Assembly: GCA_964398225.1 (NCBI GenBank)
Contig: CAYNLY010000001.1
Coordinates: 19,218-83,217, forward strand
DNA from: CAYNLY01 sp964398225
Lineage (GTDB): Bacteria > Pseudomonadota > Zetaproteobacteria > Mariprofundales > Mariprofundaceae
Reading direction: 5' to 3'
DNA: 64,000 nucleotides
The stretch's first letter is position 1. Each line of letters opens with the position of its first letter. Made by a program: the position numbers and the translations under genes. Positions 51,751-63,300 of this stretch are shown piece by piece. The notes under the pieces are model-generated. The model was given only the letters and a program-made list of their open reading frames with translations. It ran no database searches and was not told the DNA's origin.

Positions 51751-52384
51751 CGGCGACCCCCGCCTGATTTGCCAGTTGCGCCAGCTTGGCGGTCATGCGC
51801 CTCCGGCGCAGAAGGAAGTCCCACTGCCGGCCGCCAGCCTGATGCCAATGGTGTGCCGCCCGGATCCCGCTCAGCAGCAAGGCGCGGATCATCGCCTGGA
51901 TTTCGCTTCGGGCCAGATGCTCGCGCCGGCCGCGAACGACGATACGCGGCGTGGTCCGGCTCAGGCTTTCGCCGTACAGCTGCGCGATCGCGGCAACCAC
52001 GCTCGGATGCGCGGCCTCCCCGAAATATTCGCGCTGGCGTTCGATCCGGTTCATGCCCTCCGCCAGTTGCCCGCGCAGCGCCGCATCCCGCCGGATTTTC
52101 CGGGAAAGGCTCATCATCCCGCCGATACAGCCCATGATCCGCCGGAAGGAGGGCTGCTCCCGCCCTTCGAGCAGTGCGCGTGCGAGGTCCAGACCCCGGG
52201 CGAGATTGCGCGCATCGGGCAACGGATCACGGGAAAACAGGCTTTCCAGCAGTGGCGCGACATCGGCCGGATCCGCCCCGCCCGTGCGCGCAAGGCCGTC
52301 CACGCAGGAGGCGGCCTGGACCATCGCGGCCAGCGCAAGCATGCGCCGCTCGAAGCGGGTTGGAGATTTTGCTGTCTCGGACAT
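51740..52384 (-). CDS. hflD: HflD (lysogenisation regulator/peripheral membrane protein)
   Basis: A 214-residue, all-helical, peripheral inner-membrane protein; E. coli HflD (213 residues) binds phage lambda CII and favours its degradation. Family features: FERRMLALAAMVQAASCVDGLARTG near 9-33, RDPLPDARNLARGLDLARALLEG near 55-77, GGMMSLSRKIRRD near 90-102 and KIRAAHHWHQ-like LSGIRAAHHWHQAGGRQWDFLLRRRRM near 168-194. In E. coli it lies between mnmA and purB; here those genes are absent and it heads an hflD-BASS unit. The start is at 52384, six bases from a CAGCAT -10-like box. Confidence 0.9.
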   Translation of the reverse strand: MSETAKSPTRFERRMLALAAMVQAASCVDGLARTGGADPADVAPLLESLFSRDPLPDARNLARGLDLARALLEGREQPSFRRIMGCIGGMMSLSRKIRRDAALRGQLAEGMNRIERQREYFGEAAHPSVVAAIAQLYGESLSRTTPRIVVRGRREHLARSEIQAMIRALLLSGIRAAHHWHQAGGRQWDFLLRRRRMTAKLAQLANQAGVAVGG

Positions 52385-52390
52385 GGCGGC

Positions 52391-52419
52391 ATGCTGGTTT
52401 TCGGGGCAGCATCGCACAA
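52391..52419 (-). promoter_or_regulatory. Promoter of hflD, start codon at the expected transcription start
   Basis: Minus strand TTGTGC (52419-52414), 17 bases, CAGCAT (52396-52391), then six bases to the ATG at 52384 with no ribosome site. The same geometry is found before the LexA/UmuD-like and DUF2062 genes. Confidence 0.45.
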
Positions 52420-52439
52420 GCCGAACCGTGGGGAGAGCG

Positions 52440-53258
52440 ATGAACGATCGTGAACAGGGCCGGGAGCTTCGCCGTCGGGCGCTCGAGGCGCTCCGAACTC
52501 CGGATCCCGACGCGAAACTGAGCCGGGTGCGCGAGCTTGCCCGCGGGCGGGGTGCACTTACCGTCGATCCGAAACTGCGGCTTTCGATGGACGGCGTGCC
52601 CGGCCGTCCCGAACGCCCCGAACTCGTGCCTCCGCAGTCCGTGCCGCGCCGGGGCTTCGGCACGCGTGAGGGCAGGGCCGCGACGATGCATGCGATCGCG
52701 CACATCGAGTTCAACGCGATCAATCTGGCGCTGGATGCCGTGTGCCGGTTTGCCGGGATGCCGGAGGAGTATTACCGGGACTGGGCGCGGGTGGCGGCCG
52801 AGGAGGCCTACCATTTCGAGCTCGTGCGCGCGCATCTGCGCCATCTGGGCTTCGACTACGGCGATTTCGCCGCCCACAACGGGCTGTGGGAGATGGCCGA
52901 GAAGACGGCCGGCGATGTGCTCGAGCGCATGGCGCTGGTGCCGCGGGTGCTCGAGGCGCGGGGGCTGGACGTGACGCCCCGCATCCAGGCGAAGCTTCGC
53001 GCGGCAGGCGATGCGCACGCGGCGCGGATTCTCGACATCATTCATCAGGACGAGGTGGGGCATGTGGCCCTGGGCGGGCGATGGTTCGCGTGGTTGTGCC
53101 GGAGGCGGGGGCTGGATGTCGCGGAAACCTTCCGGAGGCTTCTCGCCCGTCACTTCCCGAACGGTCTGAGCGGGCCGTTCGGTCTCGATATTCGCCGTCG
53201 GGCCGGATTTTCCGAAGCGGAGCTCAGGGTGCTGACCGCGATGGACGCCCCGGATTGA
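52440..53258 (+). CDS. DUF455 family ferritin-like protein
   Basis: A 272-residue soluble protein of the DUF455 family, a predicted ferritin-like four-helix bundle. The metal-ligand pattern typical of that fold is visible: HAIAHIEFNAINLALDAV near 81-98 (Glu and His on one helix), EEAYHFELVRAHLRHLGFDYGDF near 119-141 (E-x-x-H) and ILDIIHQDEVGHVALGGRWFAWL near 196-218 (another E-x-x-H). The enzymatic role is unknown. GGGAGAG precedes the ATG by three bases or so. It converges with serB, which it overlaps by 35 bases. Confidence 0.88.
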   Translation: MNDREQGRELRRRALEALRTPDPDAKLSRVRELARGRGALTVDPKLRLSMDGVPGRPERPELVPPQSVPRRGFGTREGRAATMHAIAHIEFNAINLALDAVCRFAGMPEEYYRDWARVAAEEAYHFELVRAHLRHLGFDYGDFAAHNGLWEMAEKTAGDVLERMALVPRVLEARGLDVTPRIQAKLRAAGDAHAARILDIIHQDEVGHVALGGRWFAWLCRRRGLDVAETFRRLLARHFPNGLSGPFGLDIRRRAGFSEAELRVLTAMDAPD

Positions 53259-53901
53259 GGATGTCGAGGATCTCGTCGAGTCCGCCGGAGCGGATGCAGA
53301 CGTCGGCTTCGGCTTCCACCTTCGGTTTGGCGTGGAAGGCGATGCCAAGGCCTGCCGCCCGGATCATCGGCAGATCGTTGGCTCCGTCGCCCACGGCGAC
53401 GGTCTGTTCGATGGGAATGCCGAACGCGGCCGCCTGCTCGAGCAGCGTGCGCCGCTTGACCTCGCCATCCACGATGTCGCCCAGGACCGCGCCGGTCAGG
53501 CGCCCGTCCCGGATTTCCAGCTCGTTCGCGCACGCATAGTCCAGACCGAGCCTTGCCTTCAGGCGCTCGGTGAAGCGTGTGAAGCCGCCGGAAACGAGCC
53601 CCACCTTCCAGCCGTGGCGCTTGAGTTCGCCGATCAGTCGCTCCGCGCCGTCGGTGAGCCGCACACGGTCCCGGTACACCTCATCGAGCACCGAGGCCTC
53701 AAGGCCGGCCAGCAGTTGCACGCGCGCGATCAGCGATTCGGCGAAGTCGATTTCGCCACGCATCGCGCGCTCGGTGATCGCGGCCACTTCCTTCCTGATG
53801 CCGAGGAAGTCGGCGATTTCGTCGATGCATTCGCACCGGATCAGCGTGGAGTCCATGTCCATCTGCAGCAGGCCGGGGCGGCTCAGGGTGGGGCGGTTCA
53901 C
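53224..53901 (-). CDS. serB: Phosphoserine phosphatase
   Basis: The last step of serine synthesis, hydrolysing O-phosphoserine. The 225 residues have the HAD motifs: DMDSTLIRCECIDEIADFLG near 15-34 (nucleophile Asp), VSGGFTRFTERL near 108-119 (motif II) and VGDGANDLPMIRAAGLGIAFHAKPKV near 173-198 (motif III). It lacks the N-terminal ACT-like domain of E. coli SerB (322 residues). The GTG start at 53901 overlaps the mfd stop (GTGA), so it is coupled to mfd; the Met at codon 14 would cut into the HAD core. The mfd-serB order is unusual. Confidence 0.92.
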   Translation of the reverse strand: MNRPTLSRPGLLQMDMDSTLIRCECIDEIADFLGIRKEVAAITERAMRGEIDFAESLIARVQLLAGLEASVLDEVYRDRVRLTDGAERLIGELKRHGWKVGLVSGGFTRFTERLKARLGLDYACANELEIRDGRLTGAVLGDIVDGEVKRRTLLEQAAAFGIPIEQTVAVGDGANDLPMIRAAGLGIAFHAKPKVEAEADVCIRSGGLDEILDILNPGRPSRSAP

Positions 53902-56900
53902 GAGGGCATCTCCTGGGTGTCGGCGGCGTGGGCCGCATCCTCGATAAGCTCGTCGAGGAAGGCAACGGCCGCGGCAAGCCATGCCCGAGGCTCCTCGTCC
54001 GGAAACAGCAGGGTTAGGTTGCCGTCGGGCGTCAGGCGGAAGCGATGGGGCTCGGCCTGAACGCGGGCGATCATCCGCGCCGGATCCACCGGCGAGTCGG
54101 GGGTGAAATCGAGCTTCAGGCCCTGGGCGGTGCGGCGGATCGCGGAAATCGCGAGGCGCTGCGCGCGCCAGCGCAGCCGTGCGCCTTCGAGGGCCAGACG
54201 CGCCTCGTCCGGCATTCGCCCGAACCGGTCGGTCATTTCCTCGAACAGGGCCGTGATCCCGGCATCGGAATGCACGCGCGCAAGCCTCCGGTACATCGCC
54301 AGGCGTTCGCCCTGCTGCGGGATGTAGTCGGGCGGCAGGATCATCGGAAGCCCCAGATGCATTTCGACCGGCTGCAAACGCGGCCGGGCCTCGCCGCGGG
54401 CCTCGGCGATCGCCTCGGCGAGCATTTCCATGTACAGATCCAGGCCGATGTCCTCGATGCGTCCGCTCTGTTCCGCGCCCAGCAGGTTGCCCGCGCCGCG
54501 AATCTCCATGTCCTGCCGGGCCAGCAGAAAGCCCGCCCCCAGTTCCGTATGCTCGGCGATCGCCTGGAGCCGTTCGCGCGCATCCGGCGTCATCGCGCGG
54601 GGATCGGGCGTGAACAGATAGGCATAGGCCTGGCGGTGGCTTCGGCCGACGCGACCCCGAATCTGATGCAGCTGCGCAAGCCCGAGAAGGTCGGCGCGCT
54701 CGACGATCAGGGTGTTCGCGTTCGGCACGTCCAGCCCCGATTCGATGATCGTCGTGCACACCAGCACGTTCAGCCGCCCCTCGTAGAAGGCCAGCATCTG
54801 GCGGTCCAGCATCGCCGAGGACATCTGGCCGTGGGCGACACCCACCCGCGCCTCGGGCACCTGTTCGCGGATGCGGCGGGCGATGCGCTCGATGCTGCCG
54901 ACGTGGTTGTGCAGGTAATAGACCTGGCCGCCGCGGTAGAGCTCGCGGCGGATCGCCTCGTTGGCCAGGCCCGGATCGAACGGCGCGATCATCGTCCGGA
55001 TCGCTTCGCGTTCAGCGGGCGGGGTGGCGATGACCGAAACCGAGCGCAGCCCCGAAAGCGTCTGATTGAGCGTGCGCGGGATCGGTGTCGCGGTGAGCGT
55101 CAGCAGGTCGCAGGACGCGTGCAGCGCCTTCAGCTTCTGCTTGTGGCGGACACCGAAACGCTGCTCCTCGTCCACGATGACGAGCCCCAGGTTCGAAAAC
55201 CGGAAGCGGTCGGACAAAAGCCGATGCGTGCCGATCACGATGTCGATGCGTCCGCGCCCGAGGCGGTCGGCGATGCGTTCGATTTCCGCCTTGCCCTGCA
55301 GGCGCGAGACGAGCGCAATCTCAAGCCCCGTGCCGGCGAAACGGTCGCTGAAGCTCGCAAAATGCTGGTTTGCGAGCACCGTTGTCGGCGCAAGCAGCGC
55401 GACCTGGCGGCCGGATGCGGCCACCAGGAAGGCGGCCCGCATCGCCACCTCGGTCTTGCCGAAACCCACGTCGCCGCAGATCACGCGGTCCATCGGCCGG
55501 TCGCTTTCGGTCAGGTCGCGCACCACCTGATCGATGGCCTCGGCCTGGTCGTCGGTCTCCTCGAACGGGAAGCGCGCGACGAACTCCTCGTAGGCGTCGA
55601 ACAGCGCGCCCTCAAGCCTCAGGGGTTCGCGCCGCGCCCGCATCCTGCGCGCCTCGGTCTCGATCAGTTCGTGGGCCATGGCCAGAAGATCGCGCCGGAC
55701 GCGCTCGCGCGTGCGCCGCCAGGCCTCGGAGCCCAGACGGTTCAGTTTCGGTTCGTCCGCCCCGGTGTAGCGGTGCAGCCGCGCCAGATCCTCGACCGGC
55801 ACGTAGACCGAGGCCTGATCGGCGTATTCGATCCGGATGAAGTCGGCGCGCTCCTCGCCGTCGCCGATTGTTTCGATGCCGGTGAAGCGCCCGATGCCGT
55901 GGTCCTCGTGAACGACCGGATCGCCGGGTCTGAGTTCGGTGAGACTTGCGAACACGTCGGCGGCAAGCCTGCGGCTGCCACCGCGCCGGCGCGGAAGCTT
56001 CTGGCCCAGCAGTTCGCGGCCGGTCAGAAACAGACGCCGGGATTCCGGGTCGGCGAACCCGCGCGAAAGCCACCCCAAAACCGCCACCAGGGGGGCGCTG
56101 CCGTCGTCCTCGTCGAGACGATCGAGCGCGCGCACGGCGCCAAGCGAACTTGCGGCTTCGATCAGCCGCTCCCGCTGGCCCGGACCGTGGCCGACGAGAA
56201 CGATCCGCCATCCCGCCTGCAGCCGCTCGTTCAGCGCCGCAATCAGCGCGTGCAGCGGGCGCGGGTGTTCCTGGAAATCGTCGAGGCCTGGGGCGGACTC
56301 AAGGCGGGAAGGGGGAAGCGAGCGCGCCTCGATTTTTGTTTCGGTCGCGTACAGCTCCTGCGGAGCGATCACGGGCTCGCCGCTTGCGCGTACGAGCTCG
56401 AACTGATCGCGCACTTGCGCCGCAAAGCGCAGCCGGGCTTCCTCGATGTCCGCCGGCGCCAGAATCCGCGCGTTTGCGGGGAGATAGTCGCCCAGGCGCG
56501 CGGTGCGCGGGTAGGCGAGCGGAAGCAGGGATTCGATGCCGGGATGCGGCCGGCCTTCCTGCGCCGAGACGAGAAGCGGATGCTTTCGGTGCTGAGGAAA
56601 GCGGGCGCGGAACGCGGCCACGAAGCGCCTGATGCCCGCCTCGTCCAGGATCACCTCGCGCGCGGGCACCGATTCGAAGCGATCGAGGTGCTCGGTCGAA
56701 CGCTGGGTTTCCGGATCGAAATGCCGGATCGAGTCGATCTCGTCGCCGAACATCTCGATCCGGATCGGCCGCTCCTCGTTGGCCGGCCAGACATCGAGCA
56801 GGCCTCCGCGGATCGAGAACTCGCCCGGCGCCAGCACGCGCTCGGTTGCCATCATGCCGCTTTCGGCAAGCCGGCGGCGGATTTCGGCCAGATCCAGGCG

Positions 56901-57278
56901 GGCGCCTGTTGCAAGGCGCCAGACGTGCGCGCGCACCGATTCCGGCGGCGGAATCCGCTGAAGCCAGGCGGGCAGCGGGGTGAGGACAAGCCCCTGGGGT
57001 TCGGGTTCGTTCAACAGCCGGGCGAGTGTGGCGAACCGTTCGCCGACGATCGCCTGATGCGGGCTTACCCGGTCGTAGGGAAGCATCTCCCAGGCGGGGA
57101 AGCGCCAGAGCCGCTCCCTTTGGCCCTGGAGGAAGAAGGCCAGCTCCTCGGACAGCTGCCGGTAGGCGGCCAGATCCGGGCAGATCCACACATGCAGACC
57201 CGGCTGGAGCGCAAGCCGCGCCAGCCGCCAGGCCAGTCCGATCGGTTCGGAGCTAAGATCAGGCATCGGGCGCGGCAT
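53898..57278 (-). CDS. mfd: Transcription-repair coupling factor Mfd
   Basis: An ATP-driven DNA translocase that removes stalled RNA polymerase and recruits UvrA. The 1126 residues (E. coli 1148) have a UvrB-homology region (about 30-330, with GGLLDVWPANEERPIRIEMFGDEIDSIRHFDPETQRS near 155-191), the CID polymerase-interaction domain (LRPGDPVVHEDHGIGRFTGIE near 440-465), the translocase motor (GDVGFGKTEVAMRAA near 599; DEEQRFG near 700; TATPIPRTL near 722; HGQMSSAMLDRQM; GRVGRS) and the C-terminal UvrA-binding regulatory domain. ATG at 57278; a second ATG at 57266 is possible. No clear ribosome site for either. Confidence 0.95.
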   Translation of the reverse strand: MPRPMPDLSSEPIGLAWRLARLALQPGLHVWICPDLAAYRQLSEELAFFLQGQRERLWRFPAWEMLPYDRVSPHQAIVGERFATLARLLNEPEPQGLVLTPLPAWLQRIPPPESVRAHVWRLATGARLDLAEIRRRLAESGMMATERVLAPGEFSIRGGLLDVWPANEERPIRIEMFGDEIDSIRHFDPETQRSTEHLDRFESVPAREVILDEAGIRRFVAAFRARFPQHRKHPLLVSAQEGRPHPGIESLLPLAYPRTARLGDYLPANARILAPADIEEARLRFAAQVRDQFELVRASGEPVIAPQELYATETKIEARSLPPSRLESAPGLDDFQEHPRPLHALIAALNERLQAGWRIVLVGHGPGQRERLIEAASSLGAVRALDRLDEDDGSAPLVAVLGWLSRGFADPESRRLFLTGRELLGQKLPRRRGGSRRLAADVFASLTELRPGDPVVHEDHGIGRFTGIETIGDGEERADFIRIEYADQASVYVPVEDLARLHRYTGADEPKLNRLGSEAWRRTRERVRRDLLAMAHELIETEARRMRARREPLRLEGALFDAYEEFVARFPFEETDDQAEAIDQVVRDLTESDRPMDRVICGDVGFGKTEVAMRAAFLVAASGRQVALLAPTTVLANQHFASFSDRFAGTGLEIALVSRLQGKAEIERIADRLGRGRIDIVIGTHRLLSDRFRFSNLGLVIVDEEQRFGVRHKQKLKALHASCDLLTLTATPIPRTLNQTLSGLRSVSVIATPPAEREAIRTMIAPFDPGLANEAIRRELYRGGQVYYLHNHVGSIERIARRIREQVPEARVGVAHGQMSSAMLDRQMLAFYEGRLNVLVCTTIIESGLDVPNANTLIVERADLLGLAQLHQIRGRVGRSHRQAYAYLFTPDPRAMTPDARERLQAIAEHTELGAGFLLARQDMEIRGAGNLLGAEQSGRIEDIGLDLYMEMLAEAIAEARGEARPRLQPVEMHLGLPMILPPDYIPQQGERLAMYRRLARVHSDAGITALFEEMTDRFGRMPDEARLALEGARLRWRAQRLAISAIRRTAQGLKLDFTPDSPVDPARMIARVQAEPHRFRLTPDGNLTLLFPDEEPRAWLAAAVAFLDELIEDAAHAADTQEMPS

Positions 57279-57316
57279 GCTGCCGAAAGCCCGGCTCGCC
57301 TGCCACCGCCGGCGCT

Positions 57317-60300
57317 TCAGTTTTCGCCCAAAAAGCCCTTGAGGTCGGTCTGGTCGAACTTGAAGCGGAAGCGCAGGTACGGGCCCTGGCGGGTGTATTC
57401 GCTGGCCGCGAAGTCCTTGTCGTAGAAGCCGGCGAAGTTGTAGCCAAGGCTCAGCCAGAGGTTGTCCACCAGCCGGTGGCCGACGGCCAGGCCGTAGGCC
57501 GGCGCGAACTGCCCGCCGTGCCAGGTGTGGAAGAGGCCCCCCTGGGCGGAGATGTCCCAGCTTTCGTTCAGGTCGTAGGTGGCCTGAAGGCCGAGCACGT
57601 CGGTGAAGGCGTTGAATCCGCCTTGGGTGAACTGTTCGCGCGCCCACTTCGCGCCGTAGTGGAAGCCGAGCTGGAAGCTCGCGGTGGGCTGCCAGTTGCC
57701 GGCCAGGTTGTTGATGTAGCGCCAGCTGGAGATGCTCGTGGCGGGATCAAGGCGACGGTCGTACAGCGCTTCAAAACGGTCGAGCAGCATCCAGCCGTCG
57801 TAATCCGGGCGCCAGGCAAGCGCCAGCGAGCCGCCGGCGGTCGTCGTCCGGGTTCCGCCCGTGCCGCGGGTGTCGCTCCACATCATGCTGAACTGCGTGC
57901 GCAGCCACTCGGCGGGATCGCCCTGGATGCCGGCCGAGAGGTTCAGCTTGCGGTCGATGGCCGCGGTGCGGTACTCGACGCGCGTGTTCCAGACCCAGTC
58001 GCCCGGGCGGTAGGTGAGCCCGGCCGAATAGGCCGTGAAGTCGTTGTCCGTGCCGAGGCCGCTTGTGCCCGATGCGAGCGGGACGTTCAGGTTGAGCGGC
58101 GTCGCGCCCGGATGGCGGAGCGTCTTCGTCCGGTCGAAGCCTAAGTCGATCGAAAGCCGCTCGGTCGCCTGCCAGGTCTGCTGGAGCCCCACGTTCGCAA
58201 AGCTTCGGGGTCCGCTTTCGCCGAGCTGCTGCTCGTAGCTCGTCGAAAGCTGCGCGCCGTTCCAGGGCCGCGTCTTCACGCCCAGCCGGGTCGTGGCGCT
58301 GTTCTGCAGGTCGCCGACGGTCCATTCGTGCGTCGCCGACAGCGTCGTTGCGTCGGTCAGGCGGTAGTCGGCGCCGATGCTGGTCCGGGTCGGGAAGTCC
58401 ACGCTGTTCGTGCCCTTGCCCAGGTTCTGTTCGCGGTTGACCTGCAGCGAGAGCCGGTCGGTCACCTGCACGCCGGCGCCCGCCGTCAGCTGATTCGAGC
58501 GCGTCCGGTTGCCGGCGCCGTCCCGGTCGCGGACCGAACGGGCGCCGAGCTGCGCGTTGAAGCGCCCGTTCTGCCAGCGGGTCTGCGCCTGCGCCATGTC
58601 CCGGCGCGCGCCGGTGCCGAGATTCTCCTGCCGGAAGCCTTCGCCCGTGACGCTGAGATGCTCGGTCGCGCGGAGCTCGGCCTGCGCACCGATCTTGCGG
58701 GTCGCATCCTCGCTGCCCAGCGTCTGGCCGAGGCCGAAGCCACCGTCGAGCTGGCGGGCGTAGGCCTGGGCGCGAACGCGTTGGCCCGTGTGCGTCACCT
58801 CCGCCTTCCAGGCTTTCCTGCGGGCGTTCGCCGCCGTGTCGCTCTGGGCGAGCTCGGCCTTGAGTTCGGTGCCCGCGCCCACACGCAGCGTGGCGTCCAC
58901 GCCGGCCAGCCGGTTGTCCTTGCCCAGCTGGCCTTCCTGAACGAAGCTCGCGCCGAGCTCGAGCGAATCGGTCGGCTTGAAGCTTGCGCGTCCGCCGAAG
59001 TTCGTCAGCTGATCCTTCCGGTCGTCGGCCTCGTACTCGACGCGGATGTAGATCGGGTTGAGGTTCGCGTCGTGCGCCTGCACCGGCTGCTTGAAGAACA
59101 GCGTGCCCGCGATGTAGTCGATGTCGTAGTCCACGTGCCGCGTAAGCTGCCGGGACTCCAGAATCACCTCGCTGCGGAAGCGGTCGCGCGTTTCGACGAA
59201 CACGGTTTCGGAGTTCGCGAGCACGTTCTTGCGCGACAGATGATACAGCCCGCTCGTGCCGTCGCCGCGGATCTCGTCCTTGACCTTGGTCTGGCTCGTG
59301 CGGCTGGCGAACGCCGTGTAGCCGAAGCGCTTGCCGCGATATTCGGACTTCAGGCCGTTCAGCGTGCGCGAGTAGCGCGAAAGCTCGGTCACCGTAAGCC
59401 CTGTGTCGAAGTCGCCGAACATCGCGTAGAAGGTGTCGCGCTCGATCTTCAGATAGAGCTTCGCGCGGCTTGAGGCGTCGTAGCGCTGCTCGGTCGCATC
59501 GCCGTAAATCGTGTAGTACCGGTTCGGATCGATCGTCTGCCGGATGCTGTTGCCGACCACGCCCTTCGTCTTGGCCGTGTCGTAGGCGAGCGTGAGCAGG
59601 AAGTCGCCCTTCACCCGGCCCTTCGCGTAGAACGCGAGCCGGCCGTCGCGGTAGTAGCCGTCCTTCTCGGACTGCTTCGTGATCGGCTGGATGGCGCCCT
59701 TGAGGCGGTTGTAGCCCAGCGTGCCCTCGCCGAAGCCGACCAGGATCCAGTCGCGGGTTTCCGGCCGGATCCAGGCCTTGACCTCGCGCACGCCGTCTTC
59801 GAGCCGGAAGCGGAGCGTGACCTCGCCGGCCTGCATCGTGGGCTTGAGCCGGATTTCGGCGATGCCGCCGGGGCCGACGCGGTACTGCGGCTTGTAGTCG
59901 GCCGAGCGCATCGGATCGTTGGGAACACCGGCCGGGAAGTAGGGCGGCGCCACCTCGAAGTCGCCGATCATGCCCTCGCGGGCGGGGTTACCCGCGCGGT
60001 CCAGCATCCGCACGGCAATGACCGGCTCGCTGCGCCCGTCGGCGACGGCGCGGGTGTGTTCACGGTCCCATTCGACAATCGCCGGGCCGCCGGCGTAGAC
60101 GACCGTGCGCTCGATCCGGGCGAGCTCCTTGCCGTTGTTGTCTTCAATCGTGGCCACGAAGCGGTTCTCGCCGTCCTTCAGGTGCACGTTGCGCCAGTGG
60201 CTGATGGCAATCGTTCCGGCCGGATTGCGCGTTGCGCCCTCGAAGAACAGGGAGCTCACCGCTTCGCCGTTGAGCCGCAGCCGCACCTTCTGGCCCGGCT

Positions 60301-63300
60301 TATGCCGGATCAGAACGTGCGTGGCCGGGATCGACGGCAGATCGGTTTCGGCCGGATAGAGCCACGCCGGCTCGGCCGAGGTCTGGCGCGCAAGCCAGGC
60401 CTTCACGTCCGAGGGCTTGGGCGCTGCTACGGAAGCCTTCTTCGGAAGCGGGGCGCGCTCGTTCCAGTCGCCATGCGCCTTGGCCTCGCCCTCCGCGTGG
60501 GCGGAGCGAATTTCGGTGTCGAGGATCCGCCGCACCTGGGCGGCGTAGACGTTGACTTCGGTTCGGCGGTTCAGGGCACGGCCCGCGGCGGTCCGGTTCG
60601 AGGCGATCGGCCGGCGAGCGCCCATGCCCTTGACCGTCATCTGCTCGGGCGCAAGCCCCAGCGCCTGCCGCAGGTAGTCGGCCACCGAGCGCGCGCGCGC
60701 CTCGGACAGCACCTGATTGTTCGCGAAAATCTTGCGATGATCGGGGCGGATCCGGCGGTTGTCGGTGTGGCCGATCACCTCGATCCGGGTGATTTCGAGC
60801 TTCTTCAACTCGTTCACCAGAGCTTCGAGCTTGCCCATCATCTCGGGTTTCAGATCCGCGCTCAGCGTGTCGAAGTTCAGGTGCAGATCCACGGTTCGGG
60901 CCAGCCGCTCTTCGGCAAGTTCGTCGTGAATCGTATTCACCGCAAGTCCCGTGCGCCCGTTCGGCGTGCCCGGAGAGGCGAATCGGGCGTAGGCCACCGC
61001 CTTCTTGTCGCCGGGTTCGCCGTCGCCGGCAAGCGCCAGCCGGATCACATGCTCGGGCCTGGCCGGATCGAGTTTCCAGACGAGCCCGGTGATCGTCTGC
61101 TCGGGCTCGGCAGGATTGCCGTCCACGGTCGCGGTTCCCTTCACATAGTGCCAGCCGGCCGGGGGCAGATAGACGCCTTCGAGGCGATCGAGCCGCACCT
61201 TGTCTTCGTGCCGGATCGTCACCGTTGCCCAGACGCGCGCGCCGTCGGTGGAAAGCGCGTGATCCACGCTCAGCCGCGCAGCCGGCGGCTCGCGCCGGAT
61301 CAGCCGGAAGTTCGCGCGCCAGATGCCTCCGCCACGCACCTCGACGAACTGCGAGAACGCCCGGCCGGCAAAGCGCGTGTTCGGAAGCGGGGCGAGTTCG
61401 TACTGCCGGTGCAGCGAGTCGAGATCAATCTGCACCACATGCGTGCCGGGCGTAACCCCCTCGAAGTGGTAGAAGCCGTTTTCATCGGTCACCGTGAACG
61501 TCCCGTCCTCGAGGAACACCTTGACGCCGGCCACGCCTTCCTCGCCGGGATCGTTCCAGGCGTTGCCGTCCGTGGCCGGATGCTTGCCGTCCGCGCGCCA
61601 GCCGCCGTCGACGAACACGCGACCGACGATGAAGCCCTTGGTTCGAATCAGATCGTCGACGATCTCAAGGCTCGCGGTTGCGCGGTTCGAGCCGACCGGA
61701 AGTCCCGCGCGCTGCCCCGTAGCCGTCGCCGTATTCACGGCCGTCCCGATCCGCGCGTTCGCGGTGACCGCGGTCAGGTATTCAAGCGTGTGCTGGCCGC
61801 CCGCCGCGAAGTTGGCGACCAGGTTCGCGAAGGTAAGCGTGCGCCCGTCGGCCGAGACCCGCGGATCGGCCACCGGGATTCCGTCAAGCCGCGCCGTTCC
61901 CTTCTCATACCGGAAGCCCAGCGGCAGCCGGTCCACGATCGTCACGTTCGTCACCGCCTGATTGCCGGGCACTTCGGCCGTCACCGTGAACGGCACGAAG
62001 TCGCCGACCGAGGCGCTCGTCTTCGCGCTCGTCTTCTGCAGGAAGATGCCGATCGGATTCGGATCGAGCGGGATGTCGATGTTCAGCGCGGGGCCCGGAT
62101 TGACCGTGAACACCTCGCCGCGCGAGCCCACGACGAGCGCGAACGGCCCGGTCGGCAGGAGCTGGAGCTGCGCGTCCGGCACCTGCGAGGGGAACAGGTG
62201 GCTGGCGGGCGGCGTGACGACGAGCCGGTAGGTGCCCGGGGCGACATACGGGAAGCGGTACTGGCCCGGCCCGAAGGTGTAGGTGTTGCCGGCGGCGTCC
62301 GTCGCCGTGCCGCCGGTCGTCACCGTGGACGGGAACGAGGTCACGCCGTCCGGCGCGAACACCTGCGCCGGCTGGTTCGTCAGCGCGTTCACGATCGTGA
62401 CCGTGGCCCCGTCCACGGGCTGGCCGGTGGCCGAGTCGAACACGAGGCCGTACGGGTCCACGATCGCTGCCGCGCTCGAGGAGTCGGTGTTGTCCACGAT
62501 GTCCACATAGGTGGCGGTAAGCTGCGAGTTCGCGGCCACCGAGATCAGACCGTCGTTCGGCGTGCCGGCGGCGGCCGTGGACGGCACGCTGCCGACGAAG
62601 ATGCCGGTGTTCGGCCCAGTTTCGGTCAGCACGAGCGATTCGCTGTCGCCGGTGTACGGGTCGGACACCGTCGCGGTCACGGTTTCACGCGTGTACGGAT
62701 CGAGGTTCTGATCGCCGTCCTGCACCTGCACCCAGACGATCTGGCCGGTGTTGTAGGCATTGACCGGCACGAGCTGCCCCGTGTTCGGGTCCATGCTCAT
62801 GAAGGTCGTCGTGGACGGCGTGCGGATGTTCTGCACGGTAAGCTGGGCCGCGCCGGATGCGGGCACGGTGCCGGGCGCGGTGAACGAGACCGGCATGTTC
62901 AGCGTGCCGCTCGGCGTGCTGGCCGGCACGAACACGCCGACGTTCACCGCAAGGCTTCCGCCGGCCGGCACGGGGTTTGCCGGGGTGATCACATAGTCGC
63001 CGTTCGGCAGCACGGTGTACGGATCCGCCGGCGAGAGCACGACGCCCGGCGGCGGCGTGATCGTGATCTGGCCGCCCGTGATCGGGCTTGCGCCGTTGTT
63101 CGCGATCGTGATCGTGGCCTGGGTGCCGGCGGGGGAGCCCGCGCGCACGATGTCCGGATTGAAGCCGACGCCGAGCGTGGCCGTGGCCGGCGCGAGCACC
63201 GTGTCCGACGCGGGATTCGATGCGGCCGTGAACGTCGTGCCGGCCACCTGCCAGGTGGCCTGGGCGGTGTTCGTGATCACCGTGCCGGGCGGTGTGGCCG

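Noticed and set aside
52440..52455. Second LexA-like site ATGAACGATCGTGAAC at the start of the DUF455 gene
   Set aside because: It shares TGAACGATCGT with the operator at 24468-24483 but loses the symmetric right half, and it is simply the start codon plus codons for N-D-R-E. A real site would need binding data.
54045..57425. Very long open frame on the plus strand opposite mfd
   Set aside because: It is an antisense shadow of mfd caused by GC-rich third codon positions; its translation has no domain or start signal, whereas mfd is complete on the other strand.
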